DNA of 41,778 nucleotides from Chara braunii. Taxonomy: Eukaryota > Streptophyta > Charophyceae > Charales > Characeae. Shown here piece after piece: positions 31,039 through 41,113 of this stretch. The notes under the pieces were generated by a model. That model made no database searches. It saw only the letters and a list, made by a program, of their open reading frames with translations, and was not told the origin of the DNA. The stretch lies in NCBI GenBank assembly GCA_003427395.1, contig BFEA01000109.1:1264524-1306301 (forward strand), given 5' to 3'. A program made the position numbers and the translations under genes. How positions within the stretch are numbered: position 1 is the stretch's first letter; the number at the start of each line of letters is the position of its first letter.

Positions 31039-34000
31039 TGTCGAGCGCATCGGTCCGGCATCGCACCAGGGCAGCGCGGGACCTTCCCGGCCGCGTCACG
31101 CAGGAGTTGGTCTACACCTTCCTCGATAAATACACATGGAGCTTCCTTAAGCCGCTCCGGCCGAGTGCGCCAGCCATACCTCTCGCGAGCCCCTACGACA
31201 GGATAGGGCCAACTCGAGGCACGACTTACCTCCACCTTAAGGGAGTTGTCACCTCCCTTAAGGTGGGCGTATCCCCGCCGAGCTACCAGTCCACAGTACG
31301 AAAGCTGATCAGTTGCAATCGCAGAGGTGGACCAGCCGAGGGCGTTTCTCGTTCGTTGTAGCATAGGGGGTACGCGCGGTACTACGCCTCTATCAGACCC
31401 GTACGCGAACCGACATCTTGGGGGGCTGAAGTCCCAAGCGTGGCCCGTTGTCGGTCGACTAGGACGTATCCCACTCACCACGCGCACACCACTATAAAGA
31501 ACATAAAAAATAAAACACACACACATAGTACACGCACGAGACGACACAACACAAACAACGCGACAACACTCCTAGTCCCTTAGTACCCAACCCATAACTA
31601 TCCGATGGGAGAATCAGATAGGCGTTTACATCGCGCGGTCGCAGGGCCTACTCATATCGACTCACAATGCGAGCATACGCAAGCAGTCGCAATGATGACG
31701 TACTATGTAGTACCCATACTCATGAGGTCCTTGTTAATCTCGAGGTTCGCATTCGACACTCAAGTGTCGGCTGACACGCGCCTTGAGGGTTAATCCCTCG
31801 ACGCTGGACAACCGCCAAGTGCGGTTGAAAACCACACCCTCTTCTGCACCCTGCGGAGAGTGGGTGGTACACAGGCTCATACCTGTGGTGGCAGTCGTTT
31901 CTTATCGCCCTGGAGACCAACTCCATCATCTAGGGCCTGGAGAGAAGTCAAGAGGTTTGACTTTGACGGCTGCCACGAACTACAACGTCCAACTATAATA
32001 ACTCTAAAAAGCAAAGGGGAAAAATAAATCTTCATTCTCTCTCAACGCATAATCTGGTTAACCCTTACGCACGGTCATGATAGGCCGCGCAAAACACTCA
32101 AGACATATATATACACACATATATAGAGAGAGGGTTATTAATATAGGACGATCACTTTTCATAGTCACAGTGAGACTCCTCTCAGCCATATATATATATG
32201 TATGTAATCGCGTACAATCAAATCCAGAGTCCGAACCACAAACATACATGCAATCACATCAAAGATCCTACAAAAGTCCACGCACAACACGGGGTCAACT
32301 TCAACCATTCTCTATGCTCATACCCCTTGCTTTAGCCATACAGACCTCACTCTTGTGCAACTCCCCAAAATAAATACTCAGTACTTTTGCTAAATGGTCA
32401 TTAAGGGTAAAAACACAATGAAACAATTCAAACAGGGCTAAAGCCTTTAGGTTGAGTGGCGAGAGTGGATTGAAGTTGAATCGTAAACCGACGAATCGGC
32501 AACCGACCTGTTATCAGTGATAACAGAAGATGATCCTCATACGATCAAACTGAAACTAGTCCAAATCATGAGTTAAACGGTCAAGAGAACCTGTAACACA
32601 AGATAGGCCAATCCCCATGCTAAACCTATAAGTCCTTGGAGAATAATCCCCATATCACGATCTCACTCAAAATTTTCCTAATTGACTAAGCCTGAATCTA
32701 CCGCTAAGCAGTGCCCAAAGCAAAGGTAGACCTTGGCATAATCTCCCCTGCACGGGGTGGATCGTCATAATTGCCACCTGTCAAAATATAACCTATCTCC
32801 TTTAAGCTAAGAAAATTTTGGCAGCGCTTCCCGTAGGAAAAGTGTCTTTTCAAAATTTATATCAGCTCGAGTATGAAAACAGAAATAGTTTTCGACTTTC
32901 CAAAGCTCAATTTTTTCTAACTCCCTGATTTAGCAAAACTTTGGGCAACACTCCCTTTAAAAACGGAGGCTTTCCAAATTTTTACTAAATCATACACGAA
33001 CTTAAGATAAGTTGAACTTTTGAAAAGTCAAAATTTGACTAACTCTTTGGATTTGTAGAAACTTCGACAACGCTTCCCGTAGAGAAAGTAGCTCACCAAA
33101 ATTTATACAAAGCCAAGTATAACCAATGATCTCAGAAAATGCAAAATTTGATCTAAGTAAAAACATAGCTCAGAAAATGCAGAAATTGAACTAACTCCTA
33201 TCGCTCTAGCACGTGGCGAACAACTAAAGCAACTACCTGTCAAACTGAAACTCAGACTAAGTAGAAGTCCCACTTAGCCACATGCAGCCGAAACCACAAT
33301 GGTAAGTATTCTCACCAACCCAAATCACCTTTGACAAACAATAGTTCATAGTCTTTCAATGATATATTACTTTATACCCAGCTTACATAGGGCATCGAGT
33401 TATGTCATTCATCTTACTGAACCTTAGTCTTCAAAGAGTAAGCGTAGGGATGAGCCATTCGTCTTAGAAATAATGCTCAGTCTGCTCAGGTTACCTTTGA
33501 TTATATCTCTTAGTTGTACTCTCTTAATTTGTGATAAGACTATAGTTATACCATTCGTCTTAGAAACAATGTCTGGCTAGCCTTGTTCTCATAAGTATAT
33601 AAATACAGAATTTATAGAAAATCATATTCCTTTGGTTATATTATAATCTTGTTGCCTCATACTTAAACCATTCATCCTAGAAACAATGTCTAGTTCTTTG
33701 GCCTGAACATCCCTCAGAATAAAACAATAAAAAAAAGTTGAGTCATTCGTCTTGAAAACAATGCTTAATACTTTTTTCTCTCAACACAAAAAAGGCAGAG
33801 TGCTCTGGGTTATCCCAGAGACTGTTCAGAAACCACTCAGAATAAACAGCGGTCAGACCATTCATCTTAGAAAACATGTCTGGTCCTCAAAGTTCAAGCA
33901 ATCTATATCCCTCAAAATAAACAGTCAGGCCATTCATTTTAGAAACAATGTCTGACATAATTAACTAAACACAGCGACCAAGCCATTCGTCTTAGAAACA

Positions 34001-37000
34001 ATGCTTGGTCCTTCAGAAAACAGAAAAAACACAATAGTCAGACCATTCGTCTTAGAAACAATGCCTGACCCTATAAGACCCGTTCAAACACAAGCAAAAC
34101 TGTCTTCCTCCCAACCTTCCCCCCTAATGCAATCCCTTGTAACAATATGCTTTCAAACAAACAAAGACCTGAAACTGCCATTATACATACATTCCTTTAC
34201 TTAGTCTGATTTGTGTCATGAAGGTTAAACGAAAGTCAAAGTAGGGCTGCATACAATACACTCAGCCAATACATAGGGAGATGTATAGATAGGGGCTATA
34301 ATTGGGTTTATAGAGGGGAAACAATGGTTAACTCTAAGTTGTCTGTCTCCATAACCCCTTTTGAGTTCCGGCAGAGCTCCCGCATTCAGTGGGTTGACCC
34401 CCCACAGAGTCTTGACGCGGACCTACGGGTTGCAATCCTGCCTGCCGCCTTTCCCTCAGAACCAATAGACTAGACTTAGAGCGAGAAGTGAAGAAAGAGA
34501 AAGTTTGAGTCGCTCAGATACAAGAAGGGTGCTCTCAGACTCGCGCGAGAGGACCTTGTTTCCTCGACGCGCCTGAGGGCCCCGCAATGGCAGCCAACCG
34601 ACAGCTTGGTCAACGAAGTCAATCTGTCTAAATAACCCCTCCTGACGAACCTTCAAATCGCAATGCTGACGCCCTTTACAAGCCTAAATATGCCACCAAG
34701 TCCCACTACCTCGACCGCAACCAGCGCCGTCGCCGCACACTAGTCCACACCTCCCTCACACCTTGCCAGCATACGGCCAACGCATAACAACACACTGCAA
34801 AACGGAGGTCAATTGCAGTCCGGCTCGTAGCATATGTACACCATTCGAGTATGCAACAACAGCAAATCAAGAGACAGCTGCAGACTCTCCTCATGCGGGT
34901 CTTCACTAGGAACAGGTGCATGCCTCGAGTCCTTTCTCTCTCCCCTCTTTCTGTATCCTCCTCATTCCTTCCCACTTACCGTTCTTCCGCCACCTCCCAT
35001 TCATGTAGCACATAGCCTCCGAACGTGTGAATGCTCTTGGCCGAAAGTACGGCCAGGTTCAATTTGAGAGGGAGTTGGCTCGACGAGATGGGGACCATGG
35101 ATCACCACAGACTGTTCTTCTGCAGACGGTTCACCGCTCGTTGGAAGAGAGTCACTGAGCCGAAGGAGGTGACAGCTCTGTCGTGAAGAAAAGAAGTCGT
35201 GGGCAGACGACCGTGGCCAAGAGCAACAGCGCCCCATCTCAAGGTTGATCGTGTCGAACCCAGTGGGAGTTGCGACATCGAACGACACTTGAATGAGAAC
35301 TCAGTACATCAATAGCGAGCACTTTGGCACATAGCCAGGCCCGCAAGGATGAGCACAATCGAGATGCTTCTTTCTGCTCAGAATGCTGACATATGCACTG
35401 TCCCCAGCTTGGCACTCCTGCTCGACTCACTGGCCAACAGGTAAGTCTCCAACCACGCGGCTGCCCTCCGGTTACTTTCATCGATAAGCTGGACAAAAAT
35501 CGGATGAATCCGCCACTTAGAACGGGGCAACGTGCCTTGCTACTTCGAAGTTGCTCCTCCCGACTCCGAACAGGTAAGTGCATCGACCTGCTCCACTCTT
35601 TCACTTTTTCTAACACCCGCTACACCCCCCCCCCCCCCCCCCCCTTTGCCTATTTCTCTCTCTCTCTCTCTCTCTTACCTACACCCGCTTCAGCCCCCAG
35701 TCTATGAATCCACCTGGCCGTTGGCTCGACCAGGTTCGCTCAATCTCTGAAGGAAGAAGATCACGAGCCGGATGAAGACAGGAATCGGAAAGAAGATCGT
35801 AATCGGGACGCACTACAACACGTGTGAGGAAGGTCACGATCATCAACAATAATCACGACGAGGAACACCGTAATCTCCACTCCGACCCGTTACACCATTA
35901 ACCCGAGAAAGCTCCCTGCCACGAAGATAGTTACTGTCTTCCCACTTGTCGGCATGGTGGTTGGCTACCCCCCTTGCTCGCCACTCCCATCGACAGGTAG
36001 GTACCCGGCCCTCAGCGGGCTCACACTATTTCTATCGATAAGAGTGAGCAAGAATGAACGGTCCACTGGAACACGGGCGGCTACATTCCAGCTTCAAGGC
36101 TCCTTCTTCACGCAGCTTCCTTTCTCCCTTACTCTAAAACTAACATTCTGTCTCCAAATCTAACATTGCTAGTCAGATCGCCCTACTAAAAAACCCTCTC
36201 CTATCGCTTTATTTGGTCATGTTCGATAGTGGATCGACCAAGATACCGACTCCCTACTCTTACGAAATTCTCTTCCCGTCGCTTTTCGCGCGGTCTCTTC
36301 CCCTACTAACTCTAATCGTATTGACCTATCACTATTTCTAACTGCAAATTTGTGGTCGCCCGCCCCTAAAACCCCAATTTACTATCCTCCCTTGTCCGAT
36401 TCCGTAGAGAATCGAGAGAGTTATCATCCTTCCATCCACCATCTTCATCGTTCCTCCGCTCAACTCGTTTTTCAACTAACTCTTATTCTATTGACTTACT
36501 AACTAATTCGACTTCATAATCGGGTTCGCCTACCCCTAAAACGGCAGGAACGCCCCTTTCCTCTCTCGTTTTTGTTAAGAATCGAGAGCACGATGTGTCC
36601 TTAGCTGCGCCCATCTCCTCCCCCCGCCATCTCCGTTTTCTTGTCATACATGCACCCGGCGCAATTTTAGGCCCGAATTCATTCTTTCCTTTATCCTTTT
36701 GCGTTTGCCCATCGCCCCGCTGCTGCTAGCTCTGTGCCCGGTAAAACGTAGCGTCCCGGCCCTACAGCCTACCGTCCCGGTCACTTCGCCCGTCGCTCTC
36801 GTCCTCAGCTTCCCGTGACCGGCAGCGCCCAGCGCCACGGCTTGCCCGACGACTCCCTCTTTTGATAGAAGACTACGAAGGGCATCGTCCGCCAGACGGT
36901 TCTGAGCCCTCCGCCCCTACGTCCGAGTCCGGCAGCCGAATCGCGCGGTATTATCGCTGCTGAGCTTCGCTACGCCGGCCCTCCCCCGCTCCGCTCTGGT

Positions 37001-38119
37001 GGAGTCCTCTACCGCCTCAAGCCCCAAATGGGCAGACCCCACACAGTCGACGACCACAATACCAGTGGCGCCGCCTGTTGCAGACCCCTAACATGGTCCA
37101 AAGTGCGACATGTCCCAACACAGACCTTAGGGGAAATAGCAAGGGACAATTGGGGACCTCGAAAGCCAAAGTGGGGGAGGGTTCCAGCAAGTACCAGTCA
37201 GCCATTTGAGGCCTCCGCGTGGTTTACCCACGTGCCTGTGCCGCCCTCCCTTCCATCGGGTCCCACAGGCATACTCACTCTAATCTCTCTCAGCAGAGTT
37301 TCGGTTGGTGGATGGTACACCCGCAGAAGGTCCCCGCCATTCAGGTTCCTTCCGGCTTGTGGGCTAATCGCCTGCCGGCTCGAACGTACGTTAGTTTCCC
37401 CGGTCCGTGCTTCTTGTCAAGAAATTTTGTCAGCATTCCGAACACGTGGAATCCGAACGGGCTCGCCAAACGATGCGTGTGCTCAAGGTCCTCGGCTGCC
37501 GCGACGACCAAGAGTTAATTAATAACGACGATAAATAATAAAATACTTAGGAAAATTTAATGTTGGAAAACGACGGACGATCCCGCCGACGGCAAACCAA
37601 GGGGGATAACCCTGTCGGGTTCTCCACGCTACTATGATATCCCTGCGTCGTCGCTGCTCGATTTCGATCCCTGAATCTCCTTGATGAAAGTCGGATGCCG
37701 TAACTGCTAATGGTAGGCCCAAGTCTGGGTTTGGCTCTGACAGATGCCTAAATAAACGGACATCGTGCGGCGCGCGGGCCTATTGAAGATAATTTAAAAC
37801 CCCGCACATCGGCCTATCGACCGAACTGTTAACCGCCGACCTCCGCGCCCACCGCGCGACTATATCGAATCATGTCGCCGTCGACGCCGTCCTCCATATG
37901 TATGCGCTAGTCACAGGTAAATGCATCAATCAACAATTAAAAACATGACGCGCCTCAAGTCTGCGCGCCCACACACTCTTTATTCTAGTCAACCAACAGC
38001 CGCATAAACAACGGAGCCTGCCATGACTCGCACGGTACATTCAAACTTTAAACTAAACTTATTTTCTGTCGCTTGCAAAAACCAGGGCGGATACCCTTGT
38101 AAGGGTATTCGCACCGACA
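31039..38119 (-). repeat. 5' LTR (right copy, 7081 bp)
   Basis: This is the direct repeat of 18086-25436. It carries eight of the hairpin units (33448-34069). A deletion from inside unit 1 to past unit 2 (junction about 33412-33415) removes about 160 bp. A run of about 20 C (35624-35643) and longer CT repeats (about 35655-35675) replace shorter ones in the left copy. The promoter should lie here, read leftwards, but I cannot place a TATA box confidently. Confidence 0.93.
33448..34069 (-). repeat. Hairpin array, second LTR copy (eight units)
   Basis: Units lie near 33448-33482, 33543-33579, 33661-33694, 33738-33768, 33851-33886, 33924-33956, 33976-34010 and 34037-34069. Several keep pairing despite changes from the left LTR. 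At 33924-33956 the right arm became GTCTGAC while the left arm stayed GTCAGGC, which turns a G-C into a G-T pair. Others have lost pairs (33851 unit core, 33661 unit). Confidence 0.78.
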
Positions 38120-38123
38120 CCGA
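38120..38123. repeat. Target-site duplication (right copy), CCGA
   Basis: CCGA follows the CA end of the right LTR and matches 18082-18085. On both sides the flanking DNA is protease-coding sequence of the interrupted gypsy element. Confidence 0.8.
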
Positions 38124-38795
38124 CGAGACCACGGAGTACCGGGAATAAAATCGTACCCCGTCTCCATCACATCGAAATGTGCAGAGGAGCGGTGGCGACG
38201 AGACGTCGGGGGACGATCAGTCGGCTCGAGAGTGAGGAAGAAAGGGAGGTCGGTGACCGTCTGATCGAAGAAGCGCTGGGTCTTGTCATCCCCTAGGGTG
38301 ACGAAGATGGACGTCGGAGACACTGTCGTGGGTAAGCCGACCTCGTTCACGACACGTGCGTGAATGAAGTCGCCCTGAGAACCAGAATCCCACATCGCTG
38401 AGTACACCCTCGTGGAGGTCCCCAGTCGTACGGGGATGATCAGGAGGGTGCGATCAGGGTCAGAGAGGATGGTGAGAAGGCGACGCAGTGCAGTGATATG
38501 GAGGGTGAGTCGCTCTTGACGAGCCTGGAGCATGCTCAAGTCCAGAAGAGAGGACACAACATCCTCGCGAGTAGCGAGCTGCTCGCTGCAACGGGTTGAG
38601 CGAATGGCTCGACGCGTCGGTAGTTGGGGCAGGAGGGGAGACGGTGGTCTGCGTAGGCGCAGACGGTACTGCGACAGAGGGCTGAGTACACTCTGTCGGA
38701 TCCTGCGAGACCTCAACTCCAGTAGCGAGAGGGGCGAACCGCGACGGGGATGTCAAGAATCCGACTACTGAGGAGGGCGCAGGTGTACACTGCAC
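38120..38795 (-). pseudogene. Gypsy aspartic protease, cut by the nested element
   Basis: The aspartic protease of the gypsy polyprotein carries the active-site signature WDSGSQGDF with the catalytic Asp at about 38389-38387. Downstream, TGYDFIPGTPW near 38130-38160 matches the 'ILGMDWL' region that closes gypsy proteases. The coding frame then meets the LTR at 38119 and resumes at 18085. Upstream, the natural-looking frame at 38795-38600 (Thr/Ser/Pro-rich linker) shifts near 38590 into the protease frame, so a small indel is likely. The role in the element is cleavage of Gag-Pol; this copy cannot be made whole because of the 20-kb insertion. Confidence 0.88.
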
Positions 38796-38800
38796 CGTGG

Positions 38801-40848
38801 CTAGAAGGTGCCACGGGGATGCGAGGCGCCGGGGGGGGACTGAGCACGACGATGGCGGGAAAGGTCAGCGTAGTGGCGGTTAAGGGCGGTGGTGTAAGGG
38901 CACCGCGAGGAGGTATGACCGTCCTGACAGCATCGCAAATACCCACGCCGGCCCAAAATAGTCGCGCGCTCCTCAGCGGAAAGGATATCGCGAGGAGGGA
39001 CAAAGCCCTGAGGGAGGTCCTGCTGAGGGACCTCGGGGAGCGACGTGCCAGCGTGACCGGGGCGGCTGCGTGCCCGGGAAAGGGTGGAGAGGACGAGCTG
39101 GAGGCGCTCAACCATAGGGAGAGTAGAGTCCTCCAGGTGGTGGTGGATGGCCTCGCCGAGGTCGAGGTCGTCGCTATGGTCACCCTCTGGCGACAGCGGG
39201 CCACCAGCGTCCTGCTCACCATACTCGAGCTCTCTGAAGCGGCGCGAGAAGTGGCGGGCTTGATGCGCAGAATGGTGGGGGCGACCGCGGAAAGGGGAAC
39301 GGCACTGGGAAGTGCCGTGAGAGGAGGAGGAGGCGTAGCCCGTGCGCTGAGGCTGGGAGGAGGAGGTGAGGTGAAGACGGGCCCGCATCCGCGGATGGTC
39401 CCTGGCGGCCTCGTAAGCCTGCGGGGCCGATGTGAACTCGTACCGCCATAACTCGGAGCGGTACTCGAGTGGAAGGCTGGCCAAGAAACGATCGATAAGG
39501 GCAACCTCGGGGAGGAACACCATGTCACAAATGAGGCGGGCGTCTTGAAAGACCTGGATGTGGCGATCCAAGCCGGCAGCGCCACCAGAGCCGGACCAGC
39601 GTGTAGTGACGACACACTCGAAGGCGTCAGTCACGTCATGTCGGGCTCCGAAGCGATCCTCGAGGAACGCCTGAAAATCCATGAAGGTCGGGGTCCGACC
39701 CGCGCGGAGGGAGGGCGCGTAGAAATCCTCCCAGGCCTCGAAAGGACCGCCACGCAGGCGCATGGAGAGGTGACCCACCCACGTGTCGGGTGTGGCGCCC
39801 ATGAGCTGGAGCGTGTGGGTGGCAGACTGCAGCCACCGAGACACGCGTATGCCTTTACCGTCATACAGGGCAATGTCCGACAAGCGAACGAGTGGTGCGC
39901 CACCGTTTTGGCGGCGAGGGGATCGAGGGGCAGAGGCCTGTGCCACGGCTGAGTAAGTAGGCGCAGGTCCTGGAGAAAGGGGTGCAACCGACTGTGCGCC
40001 TGGGCCGCATGGGGGAGCGCCAGGGACAACTGCGGCAGGCTGCGAGGGAGCTGCGGTAGAAGAGGTCGCAGCAACCGCGGGAGTAGGAAGAAGGTAGAAT
40101 GGGGCTGGATAAGGTGCAGGGCGAGGGAAGCGAGCCTGCATGGAAGGAAGGGTAGAGGAAGGAGGGGGTGCACCCGAAGGCGCGGCCACCTGGGAGGGTG
40201 GGGGTGGCTGAAGGCGTAAGAGGGCGAGGTCGGCCCGGATCTGGGCAAGCTCGTCCTTGAGGCGTTGGACGTGGATTGAGCGAGGAGTGGCAGGAGGAAA
40301 AGTGGAGGAAGTAGACGCACGAGCGGCGCGGGGCATCCCAGAGGGGGGAGAGCTAGGTGGCGCTGCGGTCGTGCGAAGGGGAGGGAGACGCGGGGCACCA
40401 GAAAAAGTTGAGACCATTGTAGCGGGTTGTGGTACCGTGGCTGTAGTGACCGGGATCTGGGCGGGTGCGCCCGTAGACTGAGGGAGGGCCTGACTCGTGG
40501 CGGCCATCGAGCTAGGGGCATGGACGGTCACCAAGATGGCCGGGTCGGGAGCGGCAGAGGAGGAAGCTCCACCGTGGCCGCCCTGTCGGAGGACTGGGGA
40601 CCCGGACTGGGAGCCAGGAGGTGAAGGACAGGCAGCATCCTGGAGTTGCTGCATGCCGACGGCAAGGGTCGCCACTTGCGCCTGTAAGGGCGCGAGGACC
40701 GCGAGTGGTGCCTGAATGGGCACGAGGAGGGAAGTGAGGAGGGTATGCAGATCCCCCTGGGCTGGTGGCCCAGGTCCGCTGGCACAGCTGTGGAGCCCGG
40801 TGCCGTGGTCGTCGCCTCGTCGGCGGCGTGTGACACACCGTCGGCCAT
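38801..40848 (-). pseudogene. Gypsy Gag (capsid and nucleocapsid)
   Basis: A 640-codon open frame (40723-38801) begins at GTG and extends openly further upstream. A better start is ATG 40848 (MADGVSHAADEATT) in another frame. The two registers meet near a GGGGG run at about 40756-40760, so a one-base loss probably split them. The Leu-rich N-terminus (about 40755-40650) could form a coiled coil. A long Pro/Ala/Ser-rich part follows. The retrotransposon Gag domain spans about residues 280-445 (LYDGKGIRVSRWLQ, DFQAFLEDRFGA). A single zinc knuckle lies near residues 594-609 (YLRCCQDGHTSSRC), where the first Cys is Tyr (TAT). Gag would form the particle; this copy has damaged start and knuckle. 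Confidence 0.87.
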
Positions 40849-41093
40849 GGGGAGGTGACGGGCTGGACTGGAGGGGGCTAGAGGAGGTCCGCGTGAGAGG
40901 AGGGAGTAGGGGGGGGTCCGCGGTAGAAAGCGGCGGACGGCGCTAGCAAGGCTGGCGCAAGCGCCGTCAAAGGGGGAGGGGTGGTTCGGGTTCAGGGTGC
41001 CCGAATAGGAAGGGGAAGTAGGGGAGGGGGGGTTGAAGAACCCTAAACCCTAGAAAAACCCTAAGAAAACCCTAACCGGAGTTTGAGTGGTAA
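40849..41093 (-). other. Gypsy 5' leader with telomere-like units
   Basis: Untranslated sequence lies between the presumed gag ATG and the candidate primer site. It is GC-rich near gag. At 41041-41077 it holds CCCTAAACCCTAG and three further CCCTAA units separated by short A runs. No ORF of note. Confidence 0.6.
41041..41077. repeat. Degenerate plant-type telomeric repeats
   Basis: CCCTAAACCCTAG is followed by ACCCTAAG and ACCCTAACC, that is, four CCCTA(A) units in 37 bases. CCCTAAA is the Arabidopsis-type telomere repeat. Position inside a retroelement leader argues against a real interstitial telomere. Confidence 0.65.
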
Positions 41094-41113
41094 GGGTGGG
41101 GTACTGATGACCA
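41094..41113 (-). other. Candidate degenerate primer binding site (initiator tRNA-Met type)
   Basis: The - strand reads TGGTCATCAGTACCCCACCC. The common plant gypsy/copia primer site is TGGTATCAGAGCC. An extra C after TGGT and a changed base would give this sequence. It lies about 250 bases upstream of the gag ATG, a sensible position, but no CA end is visible just before it. Confidence 0.3.

Larger units (their letters stand above)
18086..38119 (-). mobile_element. LARD-like non-autonomous LTR retrotransposon with giant LTRs
   Basis: The 20,034-bp insertion is bounded by TG...CA direct repeats of 7351 and 7081 bp, with a CCGA target duplication. A primer binding site complementary to tRNA-Asp lies 2 bases inside the right LTR, read on the - strand, so the right repeat is the 5' LTR and the left one the 3' LTR. 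The 5602-bp internal region (25437-31038) has no recognisable gag, protease, RT or integrase. Long LTRs with a non-coding interior define LARDs, which borrow proteins from autonomous relatives. No clear polypurine tract adjoins the 3' LTR at 25437. LTR copies differ by roughly 5-9% in segments I aligned by eye, with indels. Confidence 0.9.
14458..40848 (-). mobile_element. Ty3/gypsy chromovirus, split by a nested element
   Basis: Gag and protease (38120-40848) and RT, RNase H, integrase and chromodomain (14458-18085) lie on the - strand in the usual gypsy order, interrupted by 18086-38119. Removing that insertion with one copy of the 4-bp CCGA duplication makes the protease frame continue in phase, so the halves were one element. 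The chromodomain places it among chromoviruses. The 5' side (41094-41778) may hold the primer site and part of a 5' LTR. No matching 3' LTR is seen between 11998 and 14457. Several nonsense codons and frameshifts show an old, inactive copy. Confidence 0.93.

Noticed and set aside
38750-39451. Long + strand frames opposite gag (also 39545-39952 and others up to 40946)
   Set aside because: They are shadows of the GC-rich Gag coding strand, with low-complexity composition and no recognisable domain.
39631-40521. 296-codon minus-strand frame overlapping gag
   Set aside because: Its composition is almost only Leu, Pro, Arg and Ser, the off-register reading of the Pro/Ala-rich Gag region.
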